A stretch of DNA of 64,000 nt from assembly GCA_039621445.1 (NCBI GenBank), contig CP154956.1:75244192-75308191 (forward strand), read 5' to 3'. Source of the stretch: Euglena gracilis (lineage: Eukaryota; Euglenida; Euglenophyceae; Euglenales). The notes beneath the pieces are model-generated. The model saw only the letters and a program-made list of their open reading frames with translations. It searched no databases and had not been told where the DNA came from. This document shows, one piece after another, positions 22,425 through 34,000 of the stretch; position 1 is the first letter of the stretch; the number at the start of each line of letters is the position of its first letter. Both the position numbers and the translations under genes were made by a program.

Positions 22425-25149
22425 CGATTCAAACGCTCCCCTTGTGTTTGGACGGAATTCCACGACCCTTGGGGGGTTCCACGTTTGGTTGGAACGTTTA
22501 TCGACCCGTAGGCGACGTTTTCCATTTCGCTATATATTCCAATTCAGAGCGTTTTCGGGCGTGTATTTAATTGATTTAGAGGTTGAAACTTGGATTGACT
22601 CAGAACTAAATAAAGAAATACGGCAAACAACCCCTGTTTGTAAGAGATAAATACACTTGTCAACACTAAAATCTTGCAAGTTCTCGTCCTCTCTCGTGCG
22701 CACTTTTCAAAAAAAAGAAAAGTTTTCCCTTCAGTTGCTAAATCAAGGGGGGGTCCCATATTTGGGGTGTTCTGATATTTGGCAGTTTGGGAAGATTTGT
22801 TCACAGAAGCATTGAAGTGTTGACTGCAATGCAGAGCGGCACACAATTTGTGCACACTACTTCTGCATGAATATATGGAAGCCAGAGATCATAGACAAAT
22901 GTGTGTGTGTGTGTGTGTGTGTGTGTATTCTACACACATATTTGTGTGCACTTTCCTATTTTGGATAGATTGACAACGTTGCTGGCTAGAGAATTTGTTC
23001 AGGACCACTGGGGGGCCCAGCCAGCTGGATGGAAAAAGGTGCTGGCTGGGGAAAAAGGTCCCCCCCCCCTTGGGGGTTGGGGGTCCAGGGGTCGGGGTCC
23101 GACCGACTGACGGGCTGAATTTGGCAGGAACCCAAAAAGCCATCTGGGTTGGATTTGTTCAGCCAAAATTTTGAGGTGAAAACCAAGAAACTCTTGAAAA
23201 AACTACTCTGACCCTCTTTTCAAAAAATTTCGGTGCTTTGCGCGGAGAATTTTTTGCCTCCTGGCGAAGCGGTCCAATTCGCTTCATTCTTAGGCGGCGC
23301 TAATTGCGCAACCAATTTTTGCTTTTTTGACGTTTTTTGAGTGTTTTAAAACCCCCCTAAAAGGGCACAAAATTTTAGGTTGAGGGATGTGTGGCAGCTT
23401 CAGGCCAAAATTTTTCGGACGTGGTTTTGCGCGGTAATCCGTCAAAATGATTTCCAATTGTGTGTGAATTGTGTGACTTGGGTGTGTATTAGAACTGTTT
23501 GACCTCTCTCCTTGCTTGGTCAAACTCGATTTGTGCAATCTCCTCTCCCTGATTTCCATGAACCTCCGCCCTTCAAACCCTGCACAACACGCCAGACACC
23601 ATTCAGTTTCAAACTTGGCAAGCTTGGCAACAAAATCTGTCGTCCATGTCCTCTGCAAAGGTTCATGTCTGCGACGGGTGTCACAAGAAGAGTTTCCAAA
23701 AGGGCCGGACACACTGGTGCTGAGGGTGGTTACATGGATGGAAGCCAAATGCATTGGGTCAAACATCGACCCGGCGTTGGTTGAGAACGACAACCTTCTG
23801 GTTTACCTCCCTTCCACGTGGTTTTTAACTGCGGAGACTACCGTTGCCTCCTCCGGAGGCATGTTGCCGGATCCAAAGGAAGAAGAGCCAGAAAAAAAGA
23901 GGTGTTTCGGGCATTGTTCCATGTAGCTGCCTAACCTTTCATCAATTCATGTGTGCGGAGATCCGCCTGCAAACGGTCTTACAAGAACTTCCAAAAAAAC
24001 TCGTGTTCTCTTTCCGCGCCGCCTCCAACATAAAATTTTGAGTATCACTCAGCAGGGATTGACAGGTGGGAAAGAGTGTTCAGTTTTGCATGGCGCTGCT
24101 GTGTCATCAGCAGGGAACTCGTGTGCGGACAAATTAAAGACCCACGCACTCAAACTGCAAACTACTTCGGTTCACCTTGACGCCAAGCTTCTCAAAACAC
24201 TTGAACTTGTGCCGACCAGAATGGTGTAGCATTTCCCAACCCCCCCATGTTCTGGATAGCAGCACTTGCAACCACGCCTCCCTCCCTCCCATGCTTTCCT
24301 TGGTCCAACTGTAATCCTGCATCCAAATGGTATGCCGTGGAGCACAGCCAGGAGGAGGGGAATGCAGGGGTTATTGTCAACCAATCAGGACACCAGAGGG
24401 AAGCACACACACCACACCGTTGCAGAATCATTACTGGTTTAGGCAGTAAACCGCCCAACCTCATTTTAATGTTTTTCCCAGTCCAGTCCCCTCCGTAAGG
24501 CCAGCATCTCTCCTTCACAGAAACTAAATTTAGGCGGTTAGCCGCCTAACACGTCTCTTCCAAAAATTATCTTTTGGGAAGTGCTCTCCGTTCACCTCCC
24601 CAATCACTGGGCCTCGGGACTCACGAGAGGTTCAAAAATGGGCGGGTTGCTTAGGCTGTGGCCTTCTCTTCACCTGCCGCTCTGTGTCACCCCCCTTCAG
24701 AGGGGGGTCCGGCAGCAACGCCAAACAACTGGGGCTTCAGAGGCCAGGTGTTCTCCCACTGTTTTCTGTTTTTCAAAATTTCAGGGCGTTCCAGGGGGGT
24801 GTTTTCCAAAGCCCCCCTAAAACGACCATAAATTTTCAAAATCGCCACTTTGTCAAAATGCTTAAATTGGACCCAGAACGACCCAAATTTTTGTGCTGGT
24901 GTCACCCTCTCAAAAATTTGAGCACAAAACAGTGGGTTTTGTAAACGGAAACCCGCGCACCCCAAACGCGCAAAAACTGAAAAAAAAATTGGGCAATTAG
25001 CGCCACCTAAGCCATTGGCTGCGAAAACTTTATCACAACTTGACCACCGGGGGGGGGGGGGTGTCCTCAACCTGGCTTATCTCCAGTGCTGGCTGAAAAA
25101 AAGTTGGCTGGCTGGACCGGGTAGGGTGGGGTCCGGCTTTAAAAATTAC
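22425..25149. other. Intergenic region between the unidentified gene and the phosphatase
   Basis: It holds a short (GT)n tract at 22901-22926 and the family C element at 23289-25011. No conserved coding exon is recognised. Any 3' exons of the phosphatase would have to lie here. Confidence 0.5.
23289..25011. mobile_element. 1.7-kb TIR element, family C member 2
   Basis: Left CTTAGGCGGCGCTAATTGC and right (inverted) CTTAGGTGGCGCTAATTGC, flanked by TCATT and CCATT, form the ends. It contains the short palindrome TTAGGCGGTTAGCCGCCTAA near 24530. An open plus-strand frame of 136 codons (23516-23926) lies inside with no recognisable domain. Confidence 0.8.
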
Positions 25150-28112
25150 CTGTTGCTGGCGTTGGAACCAAGCCGCAGACAAACATGACCTGCGTGGGAG
25201 GAAGGCAGTGAGGAAGGGGCTCTGGCTGCGAACCACTTTCAAAGCCTCTGACAACTCCATCATCGCTGGGGCGCGGAGGTTGAGGCCGTACTTCATGAGG
25301 TAGCTGACCACCACGGCAGGCGACCGAGTGACTCCAGCATCCCCGGTGGGCCTCGCTGGTCAGGAAAGACACACGGCCCGGCAGACTGGTGGCGTGTTTG
25401 GTGTGTCCAAAAAAAACTTCTGGTGGTCAAACATAACTGTGATTTGAGCACAGAGTTTTGGATGCTGTGGGAATTTCTTCCGGTTGGACGTGCAAATTGA
25501 AGTGTGAGCAGGACTGCACCTTCTCATTCACAGGGGACCAAGGCAGGGCTGCACGGGAAGTGGTAAGGGGGGATCGACCCCCCCCCACCCACCATGGCAC
25601 CGTGCAAGAACAAAATCCTTTGCCACCCCCCTCGATGGTCGATCACCCTGCTCAACCCACGACCCACACCAGCCGTGGGATTTCTTGGATTCTTGTACCA
25701 AGAAAAGTTCCAAAAAACACATCTTTAACAATTCTGGGTTAAAAAAAGCTCTAGTGGTGACCGTCATTGAGAAGTTCACCGTTGGGGTCGGCGGGGGGGG
25801 GGGGGTCCGGCAGTTTCCTGTGAAGTTTCAAACGTCGAGCTTCACCATAAGGGGAATCGGGGACCAACAGACGAAGGGCACAAGGCGGCCACAGAGGAAG
25901 GGGGAGGCAAAGATACACAGCTCGGGACGCACACGCCTGTGGCTTCGGTGGCGAGCCCCCCAACCAGGCCCAGGCGCAGTGCACCAGGACGGACTTGCCC
26001 TCCAGCCGCTTGGAATGGATAAAGTGGCACGCCGAGAGGATGCCGGGCGGGTCGAAGATGCTTATATACTCATCCCCGCCGGGCCGCTGTCCCATCGCCC
26101 GCCCACCAAAAGAAGCCAGGGGCAGGGGGGGAAATGCGCTCGCCCGGCCTCGGAAAAAATGCGCAAAAATGCGCAAAAATGCGGAAAAATGCGCAAAGAT
26201 GTGCATTTTTGGAAAATTTGAAAAAATGCGCAAAAAAAATGCGAAAAAATGCGAAACGCATTTCCCCCCCCCTGCCAGGGGTTTGGGGGGACCTTTGCGG
26301 GCAGGGTGGGCCACCCCCAAGCCGAGGCGATGGCGAAACACGTGGATTGTGCGGCCGGGCCCGCGGCAGAACAGCGGCCCAGGCCGCACTGTCCTCCAGA
26401 GGGTACACCATGTAGTCCGCCCCGTCGATGCCGTGCTTCTGGAGCACTTCGCTGACGTACTGCAAACAGGCATCAACTGAGGGAAAGCATTACCTACCCC
26501 CCCCCCCGGGAAACTGTCGCCTGACAGGTTGGCCAGCACCGGGGACCCTGACAACTTCCTATACTGACAGGTTGGCCAGTACCAGGGACCCTGACAGTTT
26601 CCCGGGCGGGACCCTGACAGTTTCCCGGGCGGGACCCTGACAGTTTCCCGGGTAGGGCATTTCAAGGGAAAGTCAATGAAAAATGACCCTGACAGGTTGG
26701 CCGGTACTGGGGACCCTGACAACTTCCTATACTGATAGGCCGGTACCGGGCAGGTTGGCCGGTACCGGGGACCCTGACAGTTTCCCGGGCGGGACCCTGA
26801 CAGGTTCTCGGGCATGACAGTTTCCCAGGGGGGGTAGGTATGAGAACGCTTCTACGGCGGACAGAACCGATGGGACCATTCCCTCCATTGATGGGTTCTT
26901 TGTGTCCACGACTTTTCCCAGGCAGACGGGATTCACCCAATAATTCTTTCGATGGAATGCTGCTCGACAACAAATCTTGTGATTCATCCAGAATTCCCTC
27001 CGGGCATGCTTCGCAATTCTTCAGTGATGAGAGAAAATCAGATGGAACAAAAATCACATGCCAAGAATCTACGGTGGGGAGTTAGAGACGTTTATTGGAG
27101 GAATTTCTGGGGGGTCAAAACCACATCAGCGATGCCCAAGAGGACCTTGACGCAAACCGGCAGCTGATGGCTGGGGGCGGCTGGTGGGGAAGGACGGACA
27201 CGATGGCCCGGATGCTGAACTCGTCCAGAATTTCGTCCTCGATGAGCCGGCCGCACGGGGCTTTGCCAAGCAGGGCCCCGGGCACCGCTGCCGAGCACAA
27301 TGGCATTTTTATTCCAAGCAGGCTGGACTGATCGAACCCCCGAGGGAGGGTCTCCAAGCACCCTGGAGTGCCTGGCAGGCACCCCACCAGGCCCTTCCCC
27401 AAAGGCAGTTTTGACCTTATGCCGCACATTTCCTCCTATTTGTTGGAGTAACCCCCCCCCAAATAGTATTGCGGGTGCAATACTATTGGACGGCCGCCTC
27501 CGGCGGCGGGGGGTGCAACACTATTTGGACCCGCAACACTATTGGACAGGGTGCCTCTTAGTCTTGGCCTATCACCACAGGCACCCTTTTTGTCTGCTCA
27601 ATGACCTTCTCTGAGGCTAGCGAGGTCGTGTGGTTCATCTTCGGACCACTTCTGTGAGTTGTTAGGATGGGAATTTGCCCCCTTTCCCCTCTCTGCGGAT
27701 TAAAAAAGGTGCCTGCAGCAGGCTGGACAAGCTTCTACGCATTTCACATTGCTGTGATTTGGAGGGGTGCAGCACTATTGGACGCTCGCTTCATCCGGCG
27801 GGGGGTGCAGCACTATTTGGACCCGCAATACTATTGGCCCCGCAATACTATTAGGGGGGGTTTAGGGCAGGCCTTCCCGCAAAGCATTAATTGCACGTGT
27901 TGGTGCCTTGGCAGACGTTGACAGCAGTGCTACCCACCATTCGTCCTTTGGCACGACGGCCCACCAGACCAGCTTGGGACAGACAGGATTTTAAGGCATG
28001 GCCAACCCCATGAAGGAGGAGCGAAACGCCGTGCCCAGTCGATCGAGCCGAGGTAGAGGCATGCCTCGGTGGGGTTGCCGCCCCCCGCGATCTTCGTGTA
28101 CTTGTGCCCCAT
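25150..28112 (-). CDS. Dual-specificity protein phosphatase (3' end unresolved)
   Basis: A cysteine-based phosphatase acting on phosphotyrosine and phosphoserine/threonine, probably cytosolic since no targeting signal is seen. Exons: 28038-28112, 27171-27276, 26382-26467, 25976-26077 and 25150-25341. Landmarks in order are EACLYLGSID, EILDEFSIRAIVSVLP, LQYVSEVLQKHG, ADYMVYPLEDSA, YISIFDPPG...ACHFIHSKRLEGKSVLVHC, DAGVTRSPAVVVSYLMKYG and a final helix with WFQRQQQ. The active-site loop reads HCDAGVTRS (HCxxGxxR), and an intron interrupts it directly after the catalytic Cys codon. The likely start is the ATG at 28112, five bases after a pyrimidine-preceded CAG. The last mapped exon ends at a good GT donor (CAACAG|GTAATT), so a 3' exon is probably missing; reading through instead would end at 25033. 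Family call is confident; substrate unknown. Confidence 0.87.
25342..25975 (-). other. Phosphatase intron 4, nonconventional, splits the active site
   Basis: TGGGCCT (+4..+10) faces AGGCCCA (-12..-6). Excision gives VLVHC|DAGVTRSP, restoring the phosphatase signature exactly. Confidence 0.88.
26078..26381 (-). other. Phosphatase intron 3, nonconventional, 10-bp stem
   Basis: GGGCCGCTGT (+2..+11) is the exact complement of ACAGCGGCCC (-13..-4). Excision gives LEDSAA|GDEYISIFD in frame. The middle is a run of GCGCAAAAATGCG units. Confidence 0.85.
26468..27170 (-). other. Phosphatase intron 2, nonconventional
   Basis: CATCAGCT near the 5' end faces AGTTGATG near the 3' end (one G-T pair). The joint restores LQYVSEV in frame, although sliding by three bases is also possible. 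It contains the E-family element at 26490-26840. Confidence 0.6.
26490..26840. repeat. CCTGACAG tandem/TIR element, family E copy 1
   Basis: TIRs TTACCTACC + C-run + GGGAAACTGTC mark both ends. The interior is a tandem of GGGACCCTGACAGTTTCCCGG and GACAGGTTGGCC(A/G)GTAC units. Related copies lie at 49103-49367, 57389-57533 and, in part, 63040-63095 and 55455-55515. Confidence 0.8.
27277..28037 (-). other. Phosphatase intron 1, nonconventional
   Basis: GGGCAC (+2..+7) faces GTGCCC (-9..-4). Excision gives YLGSID|ALLGKAPCG in frame. It contains the F-family element at 27450-27863. Confidence 0.75.
27450..27863. repeat. Poly-C-ended TIR element, family F
   Basis: Ends AACCCCCCCCCAAATAGTATTGCGG and inverted AAACCCCCCCTAATAGTATTGCGG, with six internal CAATACTATTGG or CAACACTATTGG units in both halves. 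No target duplication is evident. Confidence 0.75.
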
Positions 28113-28117
28113 CCTCC

Positions 28118-28140
28118 CTGCTGCCGGGATGGATAATGAA
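28118..28140 (-). promoter_or_regulatory. Candidate spliced-leader acceptor of the phosphatase gene
   Basis: TTTCATTATCCATCCCGGCAGCAG ends five bases before the ATG at 28112, a short pyrimidine-rich tract followed by CAG. Confidence 0.4.
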
Positions 28141-31093
28141 AGCGGAGGATAATCAATTCGCAGCCATGGGTGACTGTGGCATGGAAAAATAATGGATTTT
28201 TTTTGCAAACTGCAATGATGGTGGGGGGGTGGACCCCCCCCACCAGACCTTCCTTTGCCCGGGGGAAAATTTTGACTTTGAAGTCAGCGCCATGGAAATA
28301 TGGGAAGACCTGGTGGGGGGGGGGGTCGCCTGCCCAACCACGCCATTTTGCTTTGGGGGATTCCTGTACAGCCCTCCCCTCCAGGATGGGATCCTCAGAA
28401 TTCAGCCATGTACACCTCAAAGGTGGAGCTTCTGGAATACTGTGGGGATTAGGTATGAACAAAATTGGGTGGTAAATGAATCCCAAAAAATGATTGCAAT
28501 CCTGGCCAAAACGTGTCCCTTGGAGCTTCACACAAAACGTCCCCGGAAAAGTTCCACAAATATAAAAAATTTGTATTTTTTTATTTGCATTTCTTTCCGG
28601 GGAAATTGCAGGGTCAATTTGGGGTCAAAAAATGGAAAAATTCAAGATATCTCGAAAACGCTGCAGAGTTGAGAAAAAGTAAAGAGGACCTCATTCCGCA
28701 ACTTTGGGACGCCCGATCGATCGGTATGCGCGGTTTGGGCCGTTTGACCCGGTCCCCCCCCCCCATGCCCCCCTGGCTGGGCCCGCCCCCTGGCCTACTT
28801 GGCCGTTTTCGAAAAAAGTCGAAAAAAGTCGAAAATTTTTGTTTGCCCAGAAGCATGTTTTTTTGACCTCCCGGACCCGAAAATGGTGTTTTTTTGGGCC
28901 GAAAATGAGCGTTTTTTGACCCCCGGCCCCCCATTGGGCCCAAATCCTATGGACATTGGGTCATTTTCGGGTCAAAAAAAGTCGAAAAAATCGAATTTTT
29001 TTTTGCCCGAAACAGATGCTTTTTTGCCTCCCGGACCCGGAAAAAGTGTTTCTGAGCCGAAAATGAGCGTTTTTCAACCCCCCGTCCCTGAGCCGCCGGC
29101 CGGGCCGGGCCGGGGTGTTCTCTCAAAGAGCTCAGCCCTACGTCACACCCTGGTCGCTGAGCTCTCACCTCTTTAGAGTAAGAGCGAAACTTACCCCCCC
29201 CCCCAACCCCCCCCTAACCCCCCCCGCCCCCCGCCCCCCCCCCTGAGTAGGCAATGGCACCCGCGGATTGTCGATGTGACCTGATTTCCAGACCCGAATA
29301 GTGAATAGCCTAGGTTAGGAGAGGATCCCTAGTTTCTCCACAGCCCTCATTTTGCCCCCAACTCCACGCCAGTCCGGAGATATGGCCCGAGCAAAAAAAA
29401 GTTGTCTACCGTTCCCCCCCCCAAAGAAGTGAACCGACCGAAGCAGAACTGCATCGCACAATAGCGGGATAAATTGGCCCCTACAGGGGACCAGCTACCC
29501 CAAAGAGCTGCCCAACCAGGGTTAATACACATCTCGTTCGGAGCCTTGCCCGGGTCCCCCCATGTTTTAAACCCTAGTTGGGCGGCTCTTTGGGTTCGCT
29601 GAGTACCCTGTAGAGGCCAATATAACAACGTTGAGCGGGAAGGATTCAACTGTTTGCACGAAAATCTTAACCCTAACCCTACTCCTTCAGATAACATCAT
29701 AAAATCTTTTTTGCGATCACCTTTTGCAGTTTGGTAGGGGCCGCGGCCAGCCGCGGCCGGCCGCAGCCCCAACCAAAATCTGATTTTGGTAGGCTGACAG
29801 CCGGCCGTGGCACCCACCTCCCACGAACCCACCTCCCGTGACTCCCACACCTCCCCCGGCCCTGAGAGGGGGGGGTGGTCTGGACCAGGGCATTAAGGAC
29901 CCCCTCGGAGGAAACACCCCAGCGCCAGGTTGTGTTCTGGAGGTGGGGTGGCCGGATTGCCTGTGGCACATTGTGGACTCCAGGGAGGGGGATACCAAAC
30001 CCCTCGGGGGGGGGGGGCAGGGTATTAAATGAGCGCTGGTTTCGTACAGGGGATGGAGGGTCCAGACTAGGGTATTAAATGATTTTGCAGAGGGGGAGGG
30101 GAGGGGGTCCAGACTCCCCCCTTCGGACGGGGGGAGGGGTCTGGGACCACTCCTGGACCCCCCCCCCAAATCCGGCGTTTTGCGCCGGACAAGATGAAAC
30201 TTTTGGTGTTTGTTTTGACCGAATTTTCAAAAAAAAAAGTCACAAAAACACGATTTTTGGGCCTTTTTTCAAGGAAAAAAATTTCAGCCCTTTGTGCCGA
30301 AAACTTTTTTTTGCAAGGGGGAGGGGAGTGGGTGGTCCGACCCACCACACGGGAAAGGGGTTTTTATGTTTTTAAGCAAATTTCTCACCACCCAAAATAG
30401 GCTTAAATTCGAGATCGGTCGCCGAAGCAAAAATATTTTGTCCCATTGCTTTTACAAATCTCTTTCAGGCATAGCGAAATCAATGAAACTGACATTTTCC
30501 CCAAATTTAAAATTATCACAATTCAAAAATCAAATATTCCCAGAGTATTCTTTTTCCCCCACGATACACCTCCCCAGAGCTTCACTTCCTGTTATTCTTT
30601 CTTTGACAGTATGGCAATACCAACAATTTGAGCATTCAAACCTCAAATTAGGATTCCTCAGATTTGGCACCAGTTTGGTTGAAACCATATGGGGGAAAAT
30701 TGTGATCAGTTTTCAAAAAAAAAAAGAAGACTAAAATCCTGACTAAAACTGCCCAAGAATACTTGGAGGGGCTCTTCCCAGTTTTAAACATTTTTTTTGC
30801 ACAAAAAATTGTTTCATTTCTCATTTCTCATTTCTCACACAATTATCTAAAAAGTTAATTTCAGCCCCCATTTCAGGTGTTGTGTCTGTATATGTGTGAG
30901 GTGAGGGGCAGAAGAAGGCTGAGGGCAGAATCACTGGCAGCAAATACAATACAACGCACGAGATGGCAGGGTGCCAGAGAGGAGCACCAGAACAGTAAAT
31001 AAATGGAGCACAGGGGCCCCGATGGTCACGGGAAATGCAGCAGCCCCCAGCAGGGTGGTCCCATGTGCTGCCGGCGGCGGGGGGGGGGGGGGG
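28141..31093. other. Intergenic region between the phosphatase and the G-patch gene
   Basis: No exon is recognised. At 28790-29080 two similar blocks repeat GTCGAAAAAAGTCGAAAA, TTTGCCC, GAAGCATG/CAGATGC and GCCGAAAATGAGCGTTTTT. C-run/G-run foldbacks occur at 29195-29245 and 30000-30165. A TAACCCTAACCCTA motif lies near 29668. The remainder is A/T-rich. Confidence 0.5.
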
Positions 31094-34000
31094 TCAGAAT
31101 GCCAGGGACTTCAACTGCCGGGCCCGTTCGCCGGTGAGCCGCGTCAGCACCGCCACGTCCTGCGTGACGGTCCGCAGCACCGCCCGCTTGCGCTCGATGG
31201 CGGCGGAGGTGGAGTGGGCGGCGGTGCCGGCCTTCGTTGTGGGGCAGGCCCACGCTGCCCGGGAGGCTTCGGGGGACGCATCGGACCAGCGAGGAAAGCA
31301 CTCCACCGTCGTTCCTGGCTGTGGAGGCACTGATGTCCCCTGGATGGGAACCCGGGAACGGGAAACATACCCCAGTGCCCAGTGGGGCCCCAATTCCCTC
31401 CACCCCGTGGTGCGTCCTCCGCATCGCTCCAACCGACCCCCCCCCCTTCCGCCAGGCCCTCTCCCACTGGGTCCACCTCGGGAAGGCCGTCATGGAGGCG
31501 AAACACCAGGCCCACCCGGAGCCGTACGCCACCCTCGCCCGGGCCAACAACACCCCCGCCCTCCGCGACCGGCTCACCAATCCGGCCCACCCCTCCGGTG
31601 CCTGCTCCTGCCTGGGTGCCTGTTTCTCGTGTGTGAGAAGCCATGAGTGTACCAAAGAATCACTGAAGGGGATGATGGCTTACCACCCTGGGGGGGGGGG
31701 CAAAACGACAGGGAAAATGTTCTTTTGACCCAACATGATTGACTCTGATGATTGTTAAATAAAGATAAAGAACCCAGATAATCGCGGTGTCAGGTGATTT
31801 TTTTTCAATGAATTGACAAAAAATATATGGTAAAAAACGCCTTCCAGCGCAAAGCAATTTTTTTTCATTACATGGATGGATGGATAGGTGGATAGATATA
31901 TTTTTTTTGGTTGGGGGGAGGGGTGGGTGGGTTCGTTAAACTCCTCCCAGGTGGGTTCAGGCTTAGTGTGTCCCTCAAATGGAGTGGGGCTCCTCTTTTT
32001 CTATTTTCTTATTTCCTCTATTTTCAGCGCGAAGCACCGATTTTTTTTAACACCAAGTTGACCGCCCAAATGTGGGTCCCCTGGACCCCCTCCTGCCCCC
32101 CCCCCCCGCCGGGGGGGGGGGGTCGGAGATTTCCCCTCCCCGGTCTTAAAACAGAGGGGGATATGCACCGTGCAGTTTTTGCAGTTTTTTTTTTGCAGTT
32201 TTCACGTTTTGGGTTTTTTGCAGTTTTTTTCAGCTTTTTTTTTCTGAAAAAAAAACTGCACACGTGCAGTTTTTTTTGCAGTTTTTTTTATTCCAGTTTT
32301 GAGGAAACCTGAGGTGTCTGTTTTTTGGGTGCTGGATTATACGTTTGAAGGGTGTTTCTCAAGAAAAAGCATCATCTGTTCATGAGTTGTGTTGTCTACA
32401 GTTATCCCACCAATTGTCTTGCCCCCAACTGTCTTGCCAACTGCCTTGCCTCCCACTACAACAGAGATTGGTGTAGCCACCATTTCAAAAAACAGATTGT
32501 TTCGGTGACAAGACCACAATTACTCCCCAACCAAAATTGCTCCATCTCCAGCCTGTGGTGACAGATATCACGATGCTTATTTTGGCAAGCGTCATTTGCA
32601 CACTCCTGAGCAGATTCAATTATTTATGTTGGGATTCATAGGGACTGAATACTAAAACTTTTTTGTGCAATTTTTGGTTGAATGTCACACAAGCCAAATG
32701 CTTCAAAGAGCAAGGAGTTCTTTCTTATTTGCAAGAAATTCCCAGGTTGTAGACCATTTGGAAATTCCCTAAGGACAATGTTCAAAGTTTGTGGTGGTTG
32801 TTGTAGATTTTTTTTCACCCTGACACGGACCGAAAATTCAAATCTGAACATCCCCTGCAAGAAATGAAAGCATTGAAAATTTCTGTGTACGGGTAAATAC
32901 CGGTATGCATTTTCCCCATATTTAGAAAGGAAACCGTTTGGCATCTTTGTGGGCATGGTCGGTACAAGTTTTGGTGCAGGAAAACCGGTGTGACCTGGCA
33001 TCCAAACACATGATTTACATTTCAGTGCATGAAAAACCATGCACAGTGCACCTTCATTTTTGTCGTCATCGGCTCCAAAGCTGTGCAAAAAAAGTTAGGC
33101 GAATTGGGGCGTGCTCATGCGCAATTTACATTGTTTGCATATGCACACCATTTCAGCTTGTTTATTGTTAATTTTTGTTGAAGTGCAGTTTTTTTTTCAG
33201 TTTTTTTTTTTGCATTTTTTGCAGTTTTTTTTGCAGTTTTTTGCAGTGCAGCTTTTGACCAGCCCGTGTGCAGTTTCTCCCCCCCCCCCTGCTTAAAAAT
33301 CCTTGATCTGGGATCCAATTGATCCCGTGCCACCTCTTCCCCCCATCCAGGCCGAGGTGAATCTGGGGACTCTTCTGTTCCATCCATCCATCCATCCATC
33401 CATCTATCTATCCATCCATCCATCCATCCATCCATCCATCCATCCATCCATCCATCCATCCATCCATCCATCCATCCATCCATCCATCCATCCATCGATC
33501 TATCTACATTTTCTTTTTTATCTTGTTATCTCTATTGTATGTATGTTGGCCAGAAATAATGTTTTGACATTAATTAAAAATAGAAAGTGCCGAAAGATTT
33601 TCATTCACATAAAAAACCTCCCTCAAATGCACCAAATTTCGAATTCAGTCGCACTGCCCAAATCAGGTTCAGTCAACGAAATGCACTTTCCAGTGGGCGA
33701 CAGCCTGAGCAGCGCGGCAGTCAGCCGGCGGATCTCGTCGGCGAGACGGTCCTTGACGCGCAGCTTGCCGGCCAGCACCCGCTGCAGCTCCGCCCCGGGC
33801 AGCGTGCGGTACGTCCGGTACTCGGCCTGCTTGCCCGCTACCCGCGCGTCAAATGCCTGGCGGGGTGGGGCAGGGGGTGTGGTCTGGACCCCCCCCCCAG
33901 ACTTAGGCGGCGTAAATAGCCCATGAAAAAATTGACTGGGCGCATTGGAAATCGACCCGAAAAGTAGCAACAAAAACCTTCCAAAAATTTTGGGTGCCAG

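Noticed and set aside
32636-33088. A 150-codon minus-strand open frame in G-patch intron 7
   Set aside because: A/T-rich third positions unlike the real exons, no recognisable motif, and the flanking exons already join in frame.
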